Source of the DNA: an uncultured Eubacteriales bacterium
Lineage (GTDB): Bacteria; Bacillota; Clostridia; Oscillospirales; Oscillospiraceae
Assembly (NCBI GenBank): GCA_905198835.1
Contig: CAJKDY010000005.1
Span: 62,001 to 126,000 of the forward strand
Direction: 5' to 3'
Length of the DNA: 64,000 nucleotides
Positions 35,648 through 43,437 of the stretch are shown here, one piece after another (within the stretch, counting starts at the first letter, position 1; every line of letters starts with the position of its first letter). The notes beneath the pieces are model-generated. The model ran no database searches and was not told the origin of the DNA. It was given only the letters and a program-made list of their open reading frames with translations. Made by a program: the position numbers and the translations under genes.

Positions 35648-35818
35648 CGGAGAAATCCAGCGCAACACACAGTTTGCCCTTGAAAAGAAGTCAAAGAGCA
35701 AGTATAATAGCTGTGGCGCAACTATCGTTGCTGTGCTGAGTGCCCCTACACTCTGTACAGGGCCGTGGGGTGCTGCAACACTCCGCGGCCTGCCGCCTTT
35801 TTGGCGTTCCTACGTTGT
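35648..35818 (-). ncRNA. Candidate structured RNA or leader between bspA and gltX
   Basis: Between a minus promoter (35819-35847) and a terminator (35611-35647), with no gene on either strand. A nested stem is visible: GCGC and CACAG (minus strand of 35711-35719) pair with CTGTG and GCGC (35660-35672), enclosing a 10-bp hairpin (35674-35683 with 35691-35701) whose one non-Watson-Crick pair is G-U only on the minus strand. A second stem (35761-35772 with 35779-35790) instead keeps G-U pairs only on the plus strand. Not matched to any known family. Confidence 0.4.
35680..35708 (+). promoter_or_regulatory. Sigma-A promoter of gltX
   Basis: TTGAAA (35680-35685), 17-nt spacer, TATAAT (35703-35708). 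It implies a gltX leader of about 170 nt holding hairpins at 35719-35733, 35738-35752 and 35761-35790. Confidence 0.88.
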
Positions 35819-35847
35819 ATTTTACTATATTGTTCCAGAAAAAGCAA
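35819..35847 (-). promoter_or_regulatory. Minus-strand promoter opposing the gltX leader
   Basis: Minus strand TTGCTT (35842-35847), 17-nt spacer, TAAAAT (35819-35824). Transcription would cross the gltX promoter region toward the terminator-like stem at 35611-35647 and bspA. Confidence 0.6.
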
Positions 35848-35882
35848 GAAGAGAATGGAACTTTTTATGGGAGGCTCATTTT

Positions 35883-37361
35883 ATGGATATGACCTGGTTT
35901 GACGAGATGGAAGGGCGCATCCCGGTGGGCGGGGCCCGGACGCGGTTCGCGCCGTCGCCTACGGGCTATATGCACGTGGGCAATCTCCGTACCGCCCTCT
36001 ACACCTGGCTCATCGCCCGCTCTCTGGGGGGCAAGTTCATCCTGCGCATCGAGGACACCGACCAAGGGAGGCTCGTCGAGGGCGCGGTGGACATCATCTA
36101 CAAGACCCTGCGGCAGACCGGGTTGACCTGGGACGAGGGCCCGGACGTGGGCGGCCCGGTGGGGCCCTATATCCAGACCCAGCGGCGGGATCTCTACGGC
36201 AAGTACGCCCATCTGCTGGTGGAAAAGGGCGCGGCGTACTACTGCTTCTGCGAGAAGGCGGAGAGCGAGGAGGACAGCGGTGAGTTTGACCGGGCCGCCG
36301 ATCCCTGCCGGGACATCCCCTATGCCGAGGCCCGCGCCCGTGTAGACGCGGGCGAGCCTTACGTGATCCGCCAGAAGATCCCCGCAGGGCAGACCACTTT
36401 CTCTGACGCTATCTTTGGCGACATCACTGTGGATAACGCCGATCTGGACGACCAGGTGCTGATGAAGCGCGACGGCCTGCCCACCTATAACTTTGCCAAC
36501 GTCATCGACGACCATCTCATGGGCATCACCCACGTGGTCCGGGGCAGCGAGTACCTCTCCTCCGCGCCGAAATATGACCTTCTCTACAAGGCCTTTGGCT
36601 GGGCTGTGCCCACCTATGTCCACTGCTCCCCCGTCATGCGCGACGCCCAGAACAAGATGTCCAAGCGCCACGGCGACCCCTCTTATGAGGACCTGCTGGC
36701 CATGGGCTTTTTGTCCGAGGCGGTGGTGAACTATGTGGCCCTGCTGGGCTGGAGCCCCAAGGGAGAGTACGCCGAGACGGAGTTCTTCACTCTGGACGAA
36801 CTGACGAAGGTCTTTGACATTCACGGCATCTCCAAGTCCCCGGCCATCTTTGATCTGGAAAAGCTGAAATATTTTAACGCCCACTATTTGCGCGCGCTGG
36901 ACGCCGAGGCGTTCTACCCGCTGGCCGAGCCCTATCTGAAGGAGGCCATCCAAAACCCCGCCATCGACCTGAAGCTGGTGGCGCCCCTGGTCCAGGGGCG
37001 GTGCGATACCCTGCTGGACATCGCCCCCCAGGTGGATTTCTTTGACGCGGTGCCGGAGTACTCCAACGAGCTATACTGCCACAAGAAGATGAAGACCGAC
37101 GAGGAAAACTCCAAGGAGGCGCTGGCGTGGGTCATCCCCGCGCTGGAGGCCCTGGCAGATTGGAGCTATGACGCCATCCACGACTGCCTGATCGCCCTGG
37201 CCGAGGCCAAGGAGCTGAAAAACGGCCGGATCATGTGGCCGGTACGGACGGCGCTCTCGGGCAAGGCGGTGACCCCCGGCGGCGCGGTGGAGCTTACCCA
37301 CATCCTGGGCAAGGACGAGACGTTGAAGCGCTTACGCGCCGGTGTGGCGCATCTGTCCTGA
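35883..37361 (+). CDS. gltX: Glutamate--tRNA ligase
   Basis: 492 aa. Class I synthetase: the HIGH-type motif lies in FAPSPTGYMHVGNLRTAL near residue 30, and KMSKRHGDPSYED near residue 260. It charges tRNA-Glu, and in Firmicutes commonly also tRNA-Gln for later transamidation. The start is the ATG at 35883 with GGGAGG upstream; much longer in-frame readings through the intergenic region are not credible. Own promoter at 35680-35708. Its terminator overlaps the ypeB ribosome binding site. Confidence 0.97.
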   Translation: MDMTWFDEMEGRIPVGGARTRFAPSPTGYMHVGNLRTALYTWLIARSLGGKFILRIEDTDQGRLVEGAVDIIYKTLRQTGLTWDEGPDVGGPVGPYIQTQRRDLYGKYAHLLVEKGAAYYCFCEKAESEEDSGEFDRAADPCRDIPYAEARARVDAGEPYVIRQKIPAGQTTFSDAIFGDITVDNADLDDQVLMKRDGLPTYNFANVIDDHLMGITHVVRGSEYLSSAPKYDLLYKAFGWAVPTYVHCSPVMRDAQNKMSKRHGDPSYEDLLAMGFLSEAVVNYVALLGWSPKGEYAETEFFTLDELTKVFDIHGISKSPAIFDLEKLKYFNAHYLRALDAEAFYPLAEPYLKEAIQNPAIDLKLVAPLVQGRCDTLLDIAPQVDFFDAVPEYSNELYCHKKMKTDEENSKEALAWVIPALEALADWSYDAIHDCLIALAEAKELKNGRIMWPVRTALSGKAVTPGGAVELTHILGKDETLKRLRAGVAHLS

Positions 37362-37406
37362 TCCGCGCCTCCCTTTCTTAGGCCGCACGCCCTGCGCCCT
37401 TCGTAT

Positions 37407-37451
37407 AAAAAACCCTCCCCTTGCCAAACTAGGCATGGGGAGGGATTTTTT
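37407..37451 (+). terminator. gltX terminator containing the ypeB ribosome binding site
   Basis: AAAAAACCCTCCCC plus GCC (37407-37425) pair with GGC plus GGGGAGGG and TTTTTT (37432-37451). The T run ends at the nucleotide before the ypeB ATG, and GGGGAGGG is the only ribosome site for ypeB. Confidence 0.88.
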
Positions 37452-38795
37452 ATGGAGAAGCGTCTCAAGCGGGCTAAGGTCACCTTTGTGGTAGCGGCCT
37501 TTATCGTGGCCGTGGGCTTTGCCATCCAGGGCCAGGTCCAGGCCCGGCAGTATAAGCGGCTGCTGACAAACGGCTATTACCACGCCTTTTCCGAGCTGAC
37601 CACCGCGGTGGGCGAGCTGGATACGGCGCTGCAAAAGTCCGTCTACACAACGCCCGGGCCGCTGCAGAGCAGCCTCTATCAACAGGTGTACGCCAAGGCG
37701 CTGGCGGCCCAGTACGCCCTGGGCGAGCTGCCCTACGGCAACCAGGAGCTGGAGCAGACCGCCGCGTTTCTGGCCAAGACCGGCGACTATGCCGCCGCCC
37801 TGTGCCGGGGCAGCTACGATGGCTCCGGGGAGAATCTGGCGGCCCTGGCCGCTATCTCCAGCGATCTGAACACGACCCTGGCCGGGCTCCAGAGCGATCT
37901 GGAGGCGGGGGCGGTGGAGCTGCGGGAGGTAGCCCGGGCCGAGGACGAGCTGGCCCGGAGCGCGAAGGGCGGCGACGCTCCCGGCGGCGGTACCGCCTTT
38001 CAGGACGTGGAGTCCGACTTTCCTGAGCTGCCCAGCCTGGTCTACGACGGCCCCTTCTCCGAGCATTTGAGCGGCGAGACGCCCAAGGCGCTGGAGGGCA
38101 TGGGCCAGGTCAGTGAACAGGAGGCCCGGCAGGCGACGGCGGATTTCCTCCATCTTTCCCCCGGGCAGCTCACCGCCATGGGCCAAAGCCAAGGCGTATT
38201 GCCCACCTACGATTTTTCTATAGATAGCGGCGACGGCCAGGGCTATATCGAGGTCACCTGTCAGGGCGCTCAGGTGCTGGCCTACTTTTCCGACCGCGCC
38301 CCCGGCCAGCCCACCATGGATGCCAGCCGGGGCGTGGAGCTGGCCCAGAATTACCTGGCCAACTGGGGCTTTGCCCAGATGGAGCCCAGCTACCACATCC
38401 AGCGGGAGGGCCTGCTGACGGTCCATTTCGCAGCCGTGATGGACGGCGTGTTTTGTTATCCCGATCTGGTGAAGGTCACCGTCGGTCTGGACGACGGCAA
38501 GCTGCTGGGCTATGAGGCCCATGGCTATCTGACCCGCCACCATGGCCGGACCCTCCCTGCACCCGCCGTGACCGAGGCTCAGGCCCGGGCGGCGGTGCCC
38601 CAGAGCCTGTCCATCCTGGCCGTCCAGCCCGCTCTGATCCCCACCGCCGGCGGCACCCAGGAGGTGCTGACCTGGGAGTATAAATGCCAGAGTGCCGATG
38701 GCTGCCATGTGCTGGTCTACGTCAATGCCCAGACCGGCCAGCAGCAGAACATTTTACTGCTTTTAGAGGACGAGACGGGCACGCTGGCGTTATGA
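37452..38795 (+). CDS. ypeB: Germination protein YpeB
   Basis: 447 aa. An N-terminal membrane anchor (about residues 9-28) is followed by a helical region with QYKRLLTNGYYHAFSELTTAVGELDTAL and LPYGNQELEQTAAFLAKTGDYA, the YpeB hallmarks. The C-terminal half carries PepSY-like repeats (QEARQATADFLHLSPGQLT; ASRGVELAQNYLANWGF). YpeB protects and localises the spore cortex-lytic enzyme SleB; a sleB gene is not adjacent here. The start codon follows the gltX terminator directly. No sporulation promoter could be read with confidence. Confidence 0.9.
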   Translation: MEKRLKRAKVTFVVAAFIVAVGFAIQGQVQARQYKRLLTNGYYHAFSELTTAVGELDTALQKSVYTTPGPLQSSLYQQVYAKALAAQYALGELPYGNQELEQTAAFLAKTGDYAAALCRGSYDGSGENLAALAAISSDLNTTLAGLQSDLEAGAVELREVARAEDELARSAKGGDAPGGGTAFQDVESDFPELPSLVYDGPFSEHLSGETPKALEGMGQVSEQEARQATADFLHLSPGQLTAMGQSQGVLPTYDFSIDSGDGQGYIEVTCQGAQVLAYFSDRAPGQPTMDASRGVELAQNYLANWGFAQMEPSYHIQREGLLTVHFAAVMDGVFCYPDLVKVTVGLDDGKLLGYEAHGYLTRHHGRTLPAPAVTEAQARAAVPQSLSILAVQPALIPTAGGTQEVLTWEYKCQSADGCHVLVYVNAQTGQQQNILLLLEDETGTLAL

Positions 38796-38799
38796 CCAG

Positions 38800-38819
38800 G
38801 GGCGGCTTTTCCGCCGCCC
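38800..38819 (+). terminator. Possible weak terminator after ypeB
   Basis: GGGCGGC (38800-38806) pairs with GCCGCCC (38813-38819), followed only by the loose T-rich TTACATTTATAT. Confidence 0.4.
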
Positions 38820-38853
38820 TTACATTTATATAAAAAATCAGGCAAAATAGGGC

Positions 38854-38882
38854 TTGCTATTTTTGACCAATTGTGGTAAACT
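38854..38882 (+). promoter_or_regulatory. Sigma-A promoter of rpsB-tsf
   Basis: TTGCTA (38854-38859), 17-nt spacer, TAAACT (38877-38882), giving a leader of about 115 nt. Confidence 0.65.
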
Positions 38883-38919
38883 ACCATAGCCTGTGCGAAA
38901 TACACACACCCTTGGGATG

Positions 38920-38977
38920 GCCTCGCCGGTGTTTCCCCCTTGGGGAAATGGCCCGGCCAGATGATCTGGGTGGAGGC
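38920..38977 (+). promoter_or_regulatory. Structured rpsB leader, candidate autoregulatory element
   Basis: GCCTC (38920-38924) can pair with GAGGC (38973-38977), closing a junction with the hairpins TTTCCCC/GGGGAAA (38932-38948) and CCAGA/TCTGG (38957-38969). It ends 28 nt before the rpsB start. Ribosomal protein leaders often bind their own product; no known family is assigned here. Confidence 0.45.
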
Positions 38978-39005
38978 AAAAACAAATTATTAGGAGGAAC
39001 AAACA

Positions 39006-39752
39006 ATGGCAGTCGTATCTATGAAGCAGCTTCTGGAGGCGGGCGTCCACTTCGGACACCAGACCCGCCGCTGGAACCCCAAGATGGCCAGCTACATCTA
39101 CACCGAGCGCAACGGCATCTACATCATCGATCTGCAGAAGACGGTGAAGAAGTTGGAAGAGGCCTACGCCTTCGTGCGCGAGATCAGCGAGAACGGCCAG
39201 ACCCTTCTGTTCGTCGGCACCAAGAAGCAGGCCCAGGAGGCCATCAAGGAAGAGGCCCAGCGCTGTGGGATGTACTTCGTCAACGCCCGGTGGCTGGGCG
39301 GTATGCTCACCAACTTCAAGACCATGCGCGGCCGTGTGGACCGTCTGGCCCAGCTCAAGAAGATGCAGGAGGACGGCACCTTCGATATGCTGCCCAAGAA
39401 GGAAGTTATGCACCACCTGGGCGAGATCGCCAAGCTGGAGAAGTACCTGGGCGGCGTCACCGAGATGCGCAAGCTCCCCGGCGCGCTGTTCGTCGTTGAT
39501 CCCCGCAAGGAGCGCAACGCCATCAACGAGGCCCGCAAGCTTCACATCCCCGTGGTGGCCATCGTGGATACCAACTGCGACCCCGACGAGATCGACTACG
39601 TGATCCCCGGCAATGACGACGCCATCCGCGCCATCAAGCTCATCTCCTCTGTCATGGCCAACGCCATCCAGGAGGGCAAGCAGGGCGCCGACGCCCCCGC
39701 CGCCAACGCCGAGGCTCCCGCCGCCGAGGCCCCTGTGGCCCCTGCGGAGTAA
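39006..39752 (+). CDS. rpsB: 30S ribosomal protein S2
   Basis: 248 aa. MKQLLEAGVHFGHQTRRWNPKM at the start and the FIVDTNCDPDEIDYVIPGNDDA-like segment near residue 190 are signature S2 regions. Residues 222-248 are an extra Ala/Pro/Glu-rich tail (ADAPAANAEAPAAEAPVAPA), similar in style to the L10 tail elsewhere in this window. AGGAGG lies ahead of the ATG. First gene of rpsB-tsf; the usual followers pyrH and frr are absent. Confidence 0.98.
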   Translation: MAVVSMKQLLEAGVHFGHQTRRWNPKMASYIYTERNGIYIIDLQKTVKKLEEAYAFVREISENGQTLLFVGTKKQAQEAIKEEAQRCGMYFVNARWLGGMLTNFKTMRGRVDRLAQLKKMQEDGTFDMLPKKEVMHHLGEIAKLEKYLGGVTEMRKLPGALFVVDPRKERNAINEARKLHIPVVAIVDTNCDPDEIDYVIPGNDDAIRAIKLISSVMANAIQEGKQGADAPAANAEAPAAEAPVAPAE

Positions 39753-39788
39753 TTTCAAACTTTACCAAACATATTGGAGGAAGAGAAA

Positions 39789-40706
39789 ATGGCTATTAGC
39801 GCACAAGACGTCAGCAAGCTCCGCGAGATGACCGGCGTGGGCATGATGGACTGCAAGAAGGCTCTCACCGCCACCGACGGCGACATGGACAAGGCTGTGG
39901 AGTTCCTGCGGGAGAAGGGCCTTGCCACCGCCCAGAAGAAGGCCGGCCGTATCGCCGCCGAGGGCGTGGCCTACGCCACCGTGATCGACGGCGTGGGCGT
40001 TGTGGTGGAGGTCAACGCCGAGACCGACTTCGTGGCCAAGAACGAGAAGTTCACCGACTTTGTCCACCAGGTGGCCAACGTCATCGCCAAGGAAGATCCC
40101 AAGGACCTGGACGACCTACTGACCAAGCCCTACCCCGACACCGGCCGCACCGTGGCCGACGAGACCATCGAGAAGGTCCAGGTCATCGGCGAGAACATCA
40201 AGGTCCGCCGCTTCGCCCGCTTTGGCAAGGGCGTCAGCGTCTCCTATGTCCACATGGGTGGCCGCATCGGCGTGCTGGTGAATCTGGAGACCGACCTGGC
40301 TGCCGACAAGGTCACCGAGGTGGGCAAGGATCTGGCCATGCAGATCGCCGCCCTGAACCCCCGCTTCCTGGACAAGTCCCAGGTGGGCCAGGAGGTGCTG
40401 GACGAGGAGAAGAAGATCATGCTGGTCCAGATGGAGAACGACCCCAAGATGGCCGCCAAGCCCGACAAGGTCAAGGAAGGCATCGTCATGGGCAAACTGC
40501 GCAAGTTCTACGAGGAGAACTGCCTGATGCAGCAGGAGTTTGTCAAGGATGGCTCCATGAGCGTGGAGCAGTATGTGGCGGCTCAGGCCAAGGCCCTGGG
40601 CGGCACCATCACTCTGAAGGACGCCGTTCGCTTTGAGAAGGGCGAGGGCATCGAGAAGAAGCAGGAGAACTTCGCCGAGGAGATTGCCAAGCAGCTGGGC
40701 AAGTAA
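39789..40706 (+). CDS. tsf: Elongation factor Ts
   Basis: 305 aa. The N-terminal KLREMTGVGMMDCKKALT and KAGRIAAEG motifs and the central VEVNAETDFVAKNEKF are diagnostic. It is the guanine-nucleotide exchange factor for EF-Tu. Start ATG at 39789 follows GGAGG; the preceding in-frame ATG at 39774 overlaps this site. Ends at a strong bidirectional terminator. Confidence 0.98.
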   Translation: MAISAQDVSKLREMTGVGMMDCKKALTATDGDMDKAVEFLREKGLATAQKKAGRIAAEGVAYATVIDGVGVVVEVNAETDFVAKNEKFTDFVHQVANVIAKEDPKDLDDLLTKPYPDTGRTVADETIEKVQVIGENIKVRRFARFGKGVSVSYVHMGGRIGVLVNLETDLAADKVTEVGKDLAMQIAALNPRFLDKSQVGQEVLDEEKKIMLVQMENDPKMAAKPDKVKEGIVMGKLRKFYEENCLMQQEFVKDGSMSVEQYVAAQAKALGGTITLKDAVRFEKGEGIEKKQENFAEEIAKQLGK

Positions 40707-40728
40707 GCGTCTTCCCTGTTACCGCAAT

Positions 40729-40767
40729 AAAAACCGCTCCGTCCACTGTGGACGGAGCGGTTTTTTT
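40729..40767. terminator. Bidirectional terminator between tsf and the XRE gene
   Basis: A 17-bp stem formed by 40729-40745 and 40749-40765 (CCGCTCCGTCCA with TGGACGGAGCGG at its core), A run before and T run after. Confidence 0.93.
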
Positions 40768-40777
40768 GCTGTGCGGA

Positions 40778-40996
40778 TTAGTTTTCTTCCTCGCGATCAT
40801 ATTCCAGGATGTCGCCGGGGGTACACTCCAGCGCCTCGCAGATGGCGGCCAGGGTGGAGAACCGCACCGCCGTCACCTTGTTGTTCTTGATCTTGGACAG
40901 ATTCACGTTGGAGATGCCCACCTTCTCCGCCAGCTGGTTCAGGGACATCTTCCGCTCCACCATGACCCGGTCCAGCCGCAGCACGATCTTTCCCAT
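40778..40996 (-). CDS. XRE-family (Cro/CI-like) small transcriptional regulator
   Basis: 72 aa, essentially a single helix-turn-helix domain: LRLDRVMVERKMSLNQLAEKVG, then NLSKIKNNKVTAVRFSTL, then CEALECTPGDILEY. It matches the short HTH family found with DUF2975 membrane proteins (YozG/YoaS-like pairs). It lies 13 nt after the DUF2975 gene and is probably an autoregulator of the pair; repeated TTAATGTTT elements upstream of the pair are candidate operators. Confidence 0.92.
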   Translation of the reverse strand: MGKIVLRLDRVMVERKMSLNQLAEKVGISNVNLSKIKNNKVTAVRFSTLAAICEALECTPGDILEYDREEEN

Positions 40997-41009
40997 GGTA
41001 TACGCTCCT

Positions 41010-41558
41010 TTACAGCAGCCCGTCGGTCTCGGTCTCCAGCTCCACCCCGCGGGCGAAGAACTGGGACAGGCACAGCACCGCCAGGCCCACCATAAAGCTG
41101 CCCACGCCCACGCTGCTCTCCACCAACTCCGGCCCCATGACGAGCCGGGCCAGGGTGCTCATGACCAGGCCGATGACAGGCACGCCGATGAGGAAGATAC
41201 CGATCTCCCGCACCATGCGTACGTTATCCTTCTGGAAGGGCGTGGCGTTCTCCGACTTCTTCAAAATGAGGTAGATGTTGCGAAACACCATAGCCATCAG
41301 GCCCAAGATCAGCACTGCGGCCACGCAGAAGAGCCGCAGCGCCGCCACGCTCACCTGCCCCGTCTGATCCACTACCTCGATCTCAAAGCCATAGGTGGTC
41401 AGGCTGGCGCCAAAGTCCGCCATGCTGACGTTTTGGAAGATCCCCTTACCCATGATGAACGACAGAACAAGCACAACCACCATAGCCACCATGGCGATCC
41501 AATGGCCGATCTCCACCAGCTTTGACAAAACAAGGGTGGCCTTATCCAGCTTTTTCAT
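41010..41558 (-). CDS. DUF2975 membrane protein
   Basis: 182 aa with four predicted transmembrane helices (about residues 14-36, 67-90, 115-135 and 142-168) and small loops. The IGIFLIGVPVIGLVMSTLARL region and the context fit DUF2975. Function unknown; it is cotranscribed with a small XRE regulator, a common arrangement in Firmicutes. Own promoter at 41607-41635. Confidence 0.85.
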   Translation of the reverse strand: MKKLDKATLVLSKLVEIGHWIAMVAMVVVLVLSFIMGKGIFQNVSMADFGASLTTYGFEIEVVDQTGQVSVAALRLFCVAAVLILGLMAMVFRNIYLILKKSENATPFQKDNVRMVREIGIFLIGVPVIGLVMSTLARLVMGPELVESSVGVGSFMVGLAVLCLSQFFARGVELETETDGLL

Positions 41559-41606
41559 CTCTCATTCCTCCTGCCAAAAAATTTTCAGGTCTGTCCTGAT
41601 GCTGTG

Positions 41607-41635
41607 ATGATACCACGCCCGTTAATGTTTGTCAA
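41607..41635 (-). promoter_or_regulatory. Sigma-A promoter of the DUF2975-XRE pair
   Basis: Minus strand TTGACA (41630-41635), 17-nt spacer, TATCAT (41607-41612). The TTAATGTTT element at 41622-41630 overlaps the spacer and -35. Confidence 0.88.
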
Positions 41636-41679
41636 CTATTTCTTAATGTTTTGCGATAAAAAATATTTGTAAAACATTA
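41621..41679. promoter_or_regulatory. Three TAATGTTT repeats, candidate XRE operator array
   Basis: TTAATGTTT occurs at 41622-41630 and 41643-41651, and the inverse AAAACATTA at 41671-41679. They lie across the DUF2975 promoter and between it and the divergent gene at 41773. Confidence 0.45.
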
Positions 41680-41703
41680 TACTTGTTCAGCTACTCTTCC
41701 CCC

Positions 41704-41732
41704 TTTTCAAATGGGGCGGGCTGTGCTATGAT
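41704..41732 (+). promoter_or_regulatory. Sigma-A promoter candidate for the YiiX-like gene
   Basis: TTTTCA (41704-41709), 17-nt spacer, TATGAT (41727-41732), about 40 nt before the start codon. Confidence 0.55.
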
Positions 41733-41772
41733 GGTAGCGACAAATTTTGCGGTCAGGGAGGTGAGCCGGAAT

Positions 41773-42648
41773 ATGACGATCAAGAGAAAGCGACGTCTTG
41801 CGATCATTGTGATCGCCGCACTGGCGCTGGCTCTGCTCTGGTTCTTTTTGCAAGGGCCCTTTGCCCACCGGCTCCAGCCCTTCTCCCCTGCCTATGACCG
41901 CATGGACCTGGGGCCGATTTTAGACAAGGCGGCCCTCGAAACCGAGGATTATGACACGCTCTACGCCCAGACCGGCCTGGGCCCCGCCGCCGTGGACGAC
42001 CTGCGGGCTATGGGCACTGCGGGCGTGGCGCAAATTCTGGCCACTCAGGACGCCTTTTTTACTCAACCTTGCGAGAGCTCCTGCTCCAACCTGGGCATTA
42101 CCACCAAGGAGCACCGCTTTTTGGATGAGGAGGGGTACATGGTCTATGCCGCGCCGCTGGCGCCATTGAAGGAGGGGGACATCCTGGTCTCCCTGTCCAC
42201 CCACACCGCGGGCTGGACCCACGGCCACGCGGGGCTGGTGGTGGATCCGGACCCGGAGCGGCCCGTGACCCTGGAGTCGGTGGTGCTGGGGACCCGCTCC
42301 AGCGCCATGAATGCCAACCACTGGCGCAGCTATACCACCTTCATGGTCCTCCGGCCCAAGGCGGACGACGCGACACGCCAAGCGGTAGTGGACGTCGCCA
42401 ACCAGCATCTGACGGACATTCCCTACAGCCTGTTGAGCGGCGTTTTCGGGGAGAAGTTCCAGAGCCTGGAGGGCGACCACAACGCCCAGTGCGGCTATCT
42501 GCCGTGGTACGCCTGGATGGCGGTGGGCCTCGACCTGGACAGCGACGGTGGCCGCATCGTGACCCCGGCGGACCTGGCCGAGAGCCCCGATGTAGAGGTC
42601 GTCCAACTCTACGGCCTGGACCCGGAAAAGTACCCTTACGCCCGGTGA
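41773..42648 (+). CDS. YiiX/YebB-like NlpC/P60-superfamily cysteine hydrolase, membrane anchored
   Basis: 291 aa. Residues about 8-28 form a membrane anchor or uncleaved signal (LAIIVIAALALALLWFF). The hydrolase domain has LKEGDILVSLS, the histidine segment THGHAGLVV near residue 155 and a cysteine in NAQCGYLPWYAW near residue 243, the circularly permuted papain-like order of the YiiX family. Such enzymes may cut amide or acyl bonds in wall or lipids; the substrate is unknown. GGGAGG precedes the ATG at 41773; a longer reading to 41683 crosses the promoter. Confidence 0.78.
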   Translation: MTIKRKRRLAIIVIAALALALLWFFLQGPFAHRLQPFSPAYDRMDLGPILDKAALETEDYDTLYAQTGLGPAAVDDLRAMGTAGVAQILATQDAFFTQPCESSCSNLGITTKEHRFLDEEGYMVYAAPLAPLKEGDILVSLSTHTAGWTHGHAGLVVDPDPERPVTLESVVLGTRSSAMNANHWRSYTTFMVLRPKADDATRQAVVDVANQHLTDIPYSLLSGVFGEKFQSLEGDHNAQCGYLPWYAWMAVGLDLDSDGGRIVTPADLAESPDVEVVQLYGLDPEKYPYAR

Positions 42649-42656
42649 GCTTATAA

Positions 42657-42693
42657 AGAAACGCGGACAGCTTGCGCTGTCCGCGTCTTTTTT
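42657..42693. terminator. Bidirectional terminator between the YiiX-like gene and rnc
   Basis: ACGCGGACAGC (42661-42671) pairs with GCTGTCCGCGT (42676-42686), TTGC loop, followed by CTTTTTT. Confidence 0.92.
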
Positions 42694-42697
42694 GCTG

Positions 42698-43372
42698 TTA
42701 GGGCTGCTGCTTTTCCAGCGCCGCCTTGGCGGCTTGCTGCTCGGCTTCTTTTTTGCTGTGGCCTTTGCCGGTACCGATGCTCTTGCCGTCCAGGGTGACC
42801 TCCATCCAGAATTCCTTCTGGTGGTCGGGGCCCTCCTCCTTGACCAGCTGGTACTTCAGGCTCCGGCCCGGCGTGCGCTGGACCAGCTCTTGAAGGGCGG
42901 TCTTGAAGTCGTGGCCCTCGCCAGTCTGGGCCTCCTTGGAGAGGATGAAGGTGTGGATGACGGCGCTGGGCTGGGAGAGGTCGCCGCTATCGAGATAGAT
43001 GGCGGCCAGGATGGCCTCCACCGCGTCGGCCTGGATGGAGCCCCGGTGGCGGCCACCGTTTTGGTCCTCTCCCTTGCCCAGCTTCAAATGGGTCCCAAGG
43101 CTCCACTCCCCTGCCACCTGGGCCAGAGATTCCTCGCACACCAAGGCGGCCCGCATCCGGGTCAGGTCCCCTTCGGGGAGGTCGGGGTGGGTGCGGTAGA
43201 GATGCTCGGCGGTGACCTGGCCCAGGATAGAGTCGCCCAAAAACTCCAGCCGCTCGTTGCTGTCCAGCGCGCCGCCCAGACGCTCGTTGGCGTAGGAGCT
43301 GTGGGTCAGGGCCTGGTCCAGCAGCGCGGGGTCTTGAAAGCGGTAGCCCAGCTTTTCCTCCAGCGGGTGCAT
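42698..43372 (-). CDS. rnc: Ribonuclease III
   Basis: 224 aa. The catalytic signature NERLEFLGDSILG lies near residue 40, with acidic metal ligands further on (DAVEAILAAIYLD near 120), and a C-terminal double-stranded RNA-binding domain with GKGHSKKEAEQQAAKAAL. It processes rRNA precursors and structured mRNAs. Last gene of the plsX-acpP-rnc group; the acpP terminator at 43394-43419 stands between acpP and rnc, so rnc needs read-through or a promoter not seen. Confidence 0.97.
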   Translation of the reverse strand: MHPLEEKLGYRFQDPALLDQALTHSSYANERLGGALDSNERLEFLGDSILGQVTAEHLYRTHPDLPEGDLTRMRAALVCEESLAQVAGEWSLGTHLKLGKGEDQNGGRHRGSIQADAVEAILAAIYLDSGDLSQPSAVIHTFILSKEAQTGEGHDFKTALQELVQRTPGRSLKYQLVKEEGPDHQKEFWMEVTLDGKSIGTGKGHSKKEAEQQAAKAALEKQQP

Positions 43373-43393
43373 ACGCCCCTCCTCCTCTCAAAG

Positions 43394-43419
43394 AAAAACC
43401 CCGCCGTGCAGCGGGGTTT
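43394..43419 (-). terminator. Intrinsic terminator after acpP
   Basis: AAACCCCGC (43396-43404) pairs with GCGGGGTTT (43411-43419); minus-strand transcripts continue into TTTTTC. It separates acpP from rnc. Confidence 0.82.
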
Positions 43420-43437
43420 CTCGCTTTGTGTTTTGGT

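Noticed and set aside
35710..35882. T-box riboswitch before gltX
   Set aside because: The leader lacks the conserved T-box sequence (TGGNACCGCG) and the usual specifier stem; gltX is rarely T-box regulated.
35364..35882. N-terminal extension of GltX by 173 codons
   Set aside because: The extension runs through the promoter, hairpins and the bspA gene; a good ribosome site lies directly before the ATG at 35883.
37381..37451. Sporulation sigma-G promoter for ypeB
   Set aside because: No pair of elements matching the sigma-G consensus at correct spacing was visible in the short gap.
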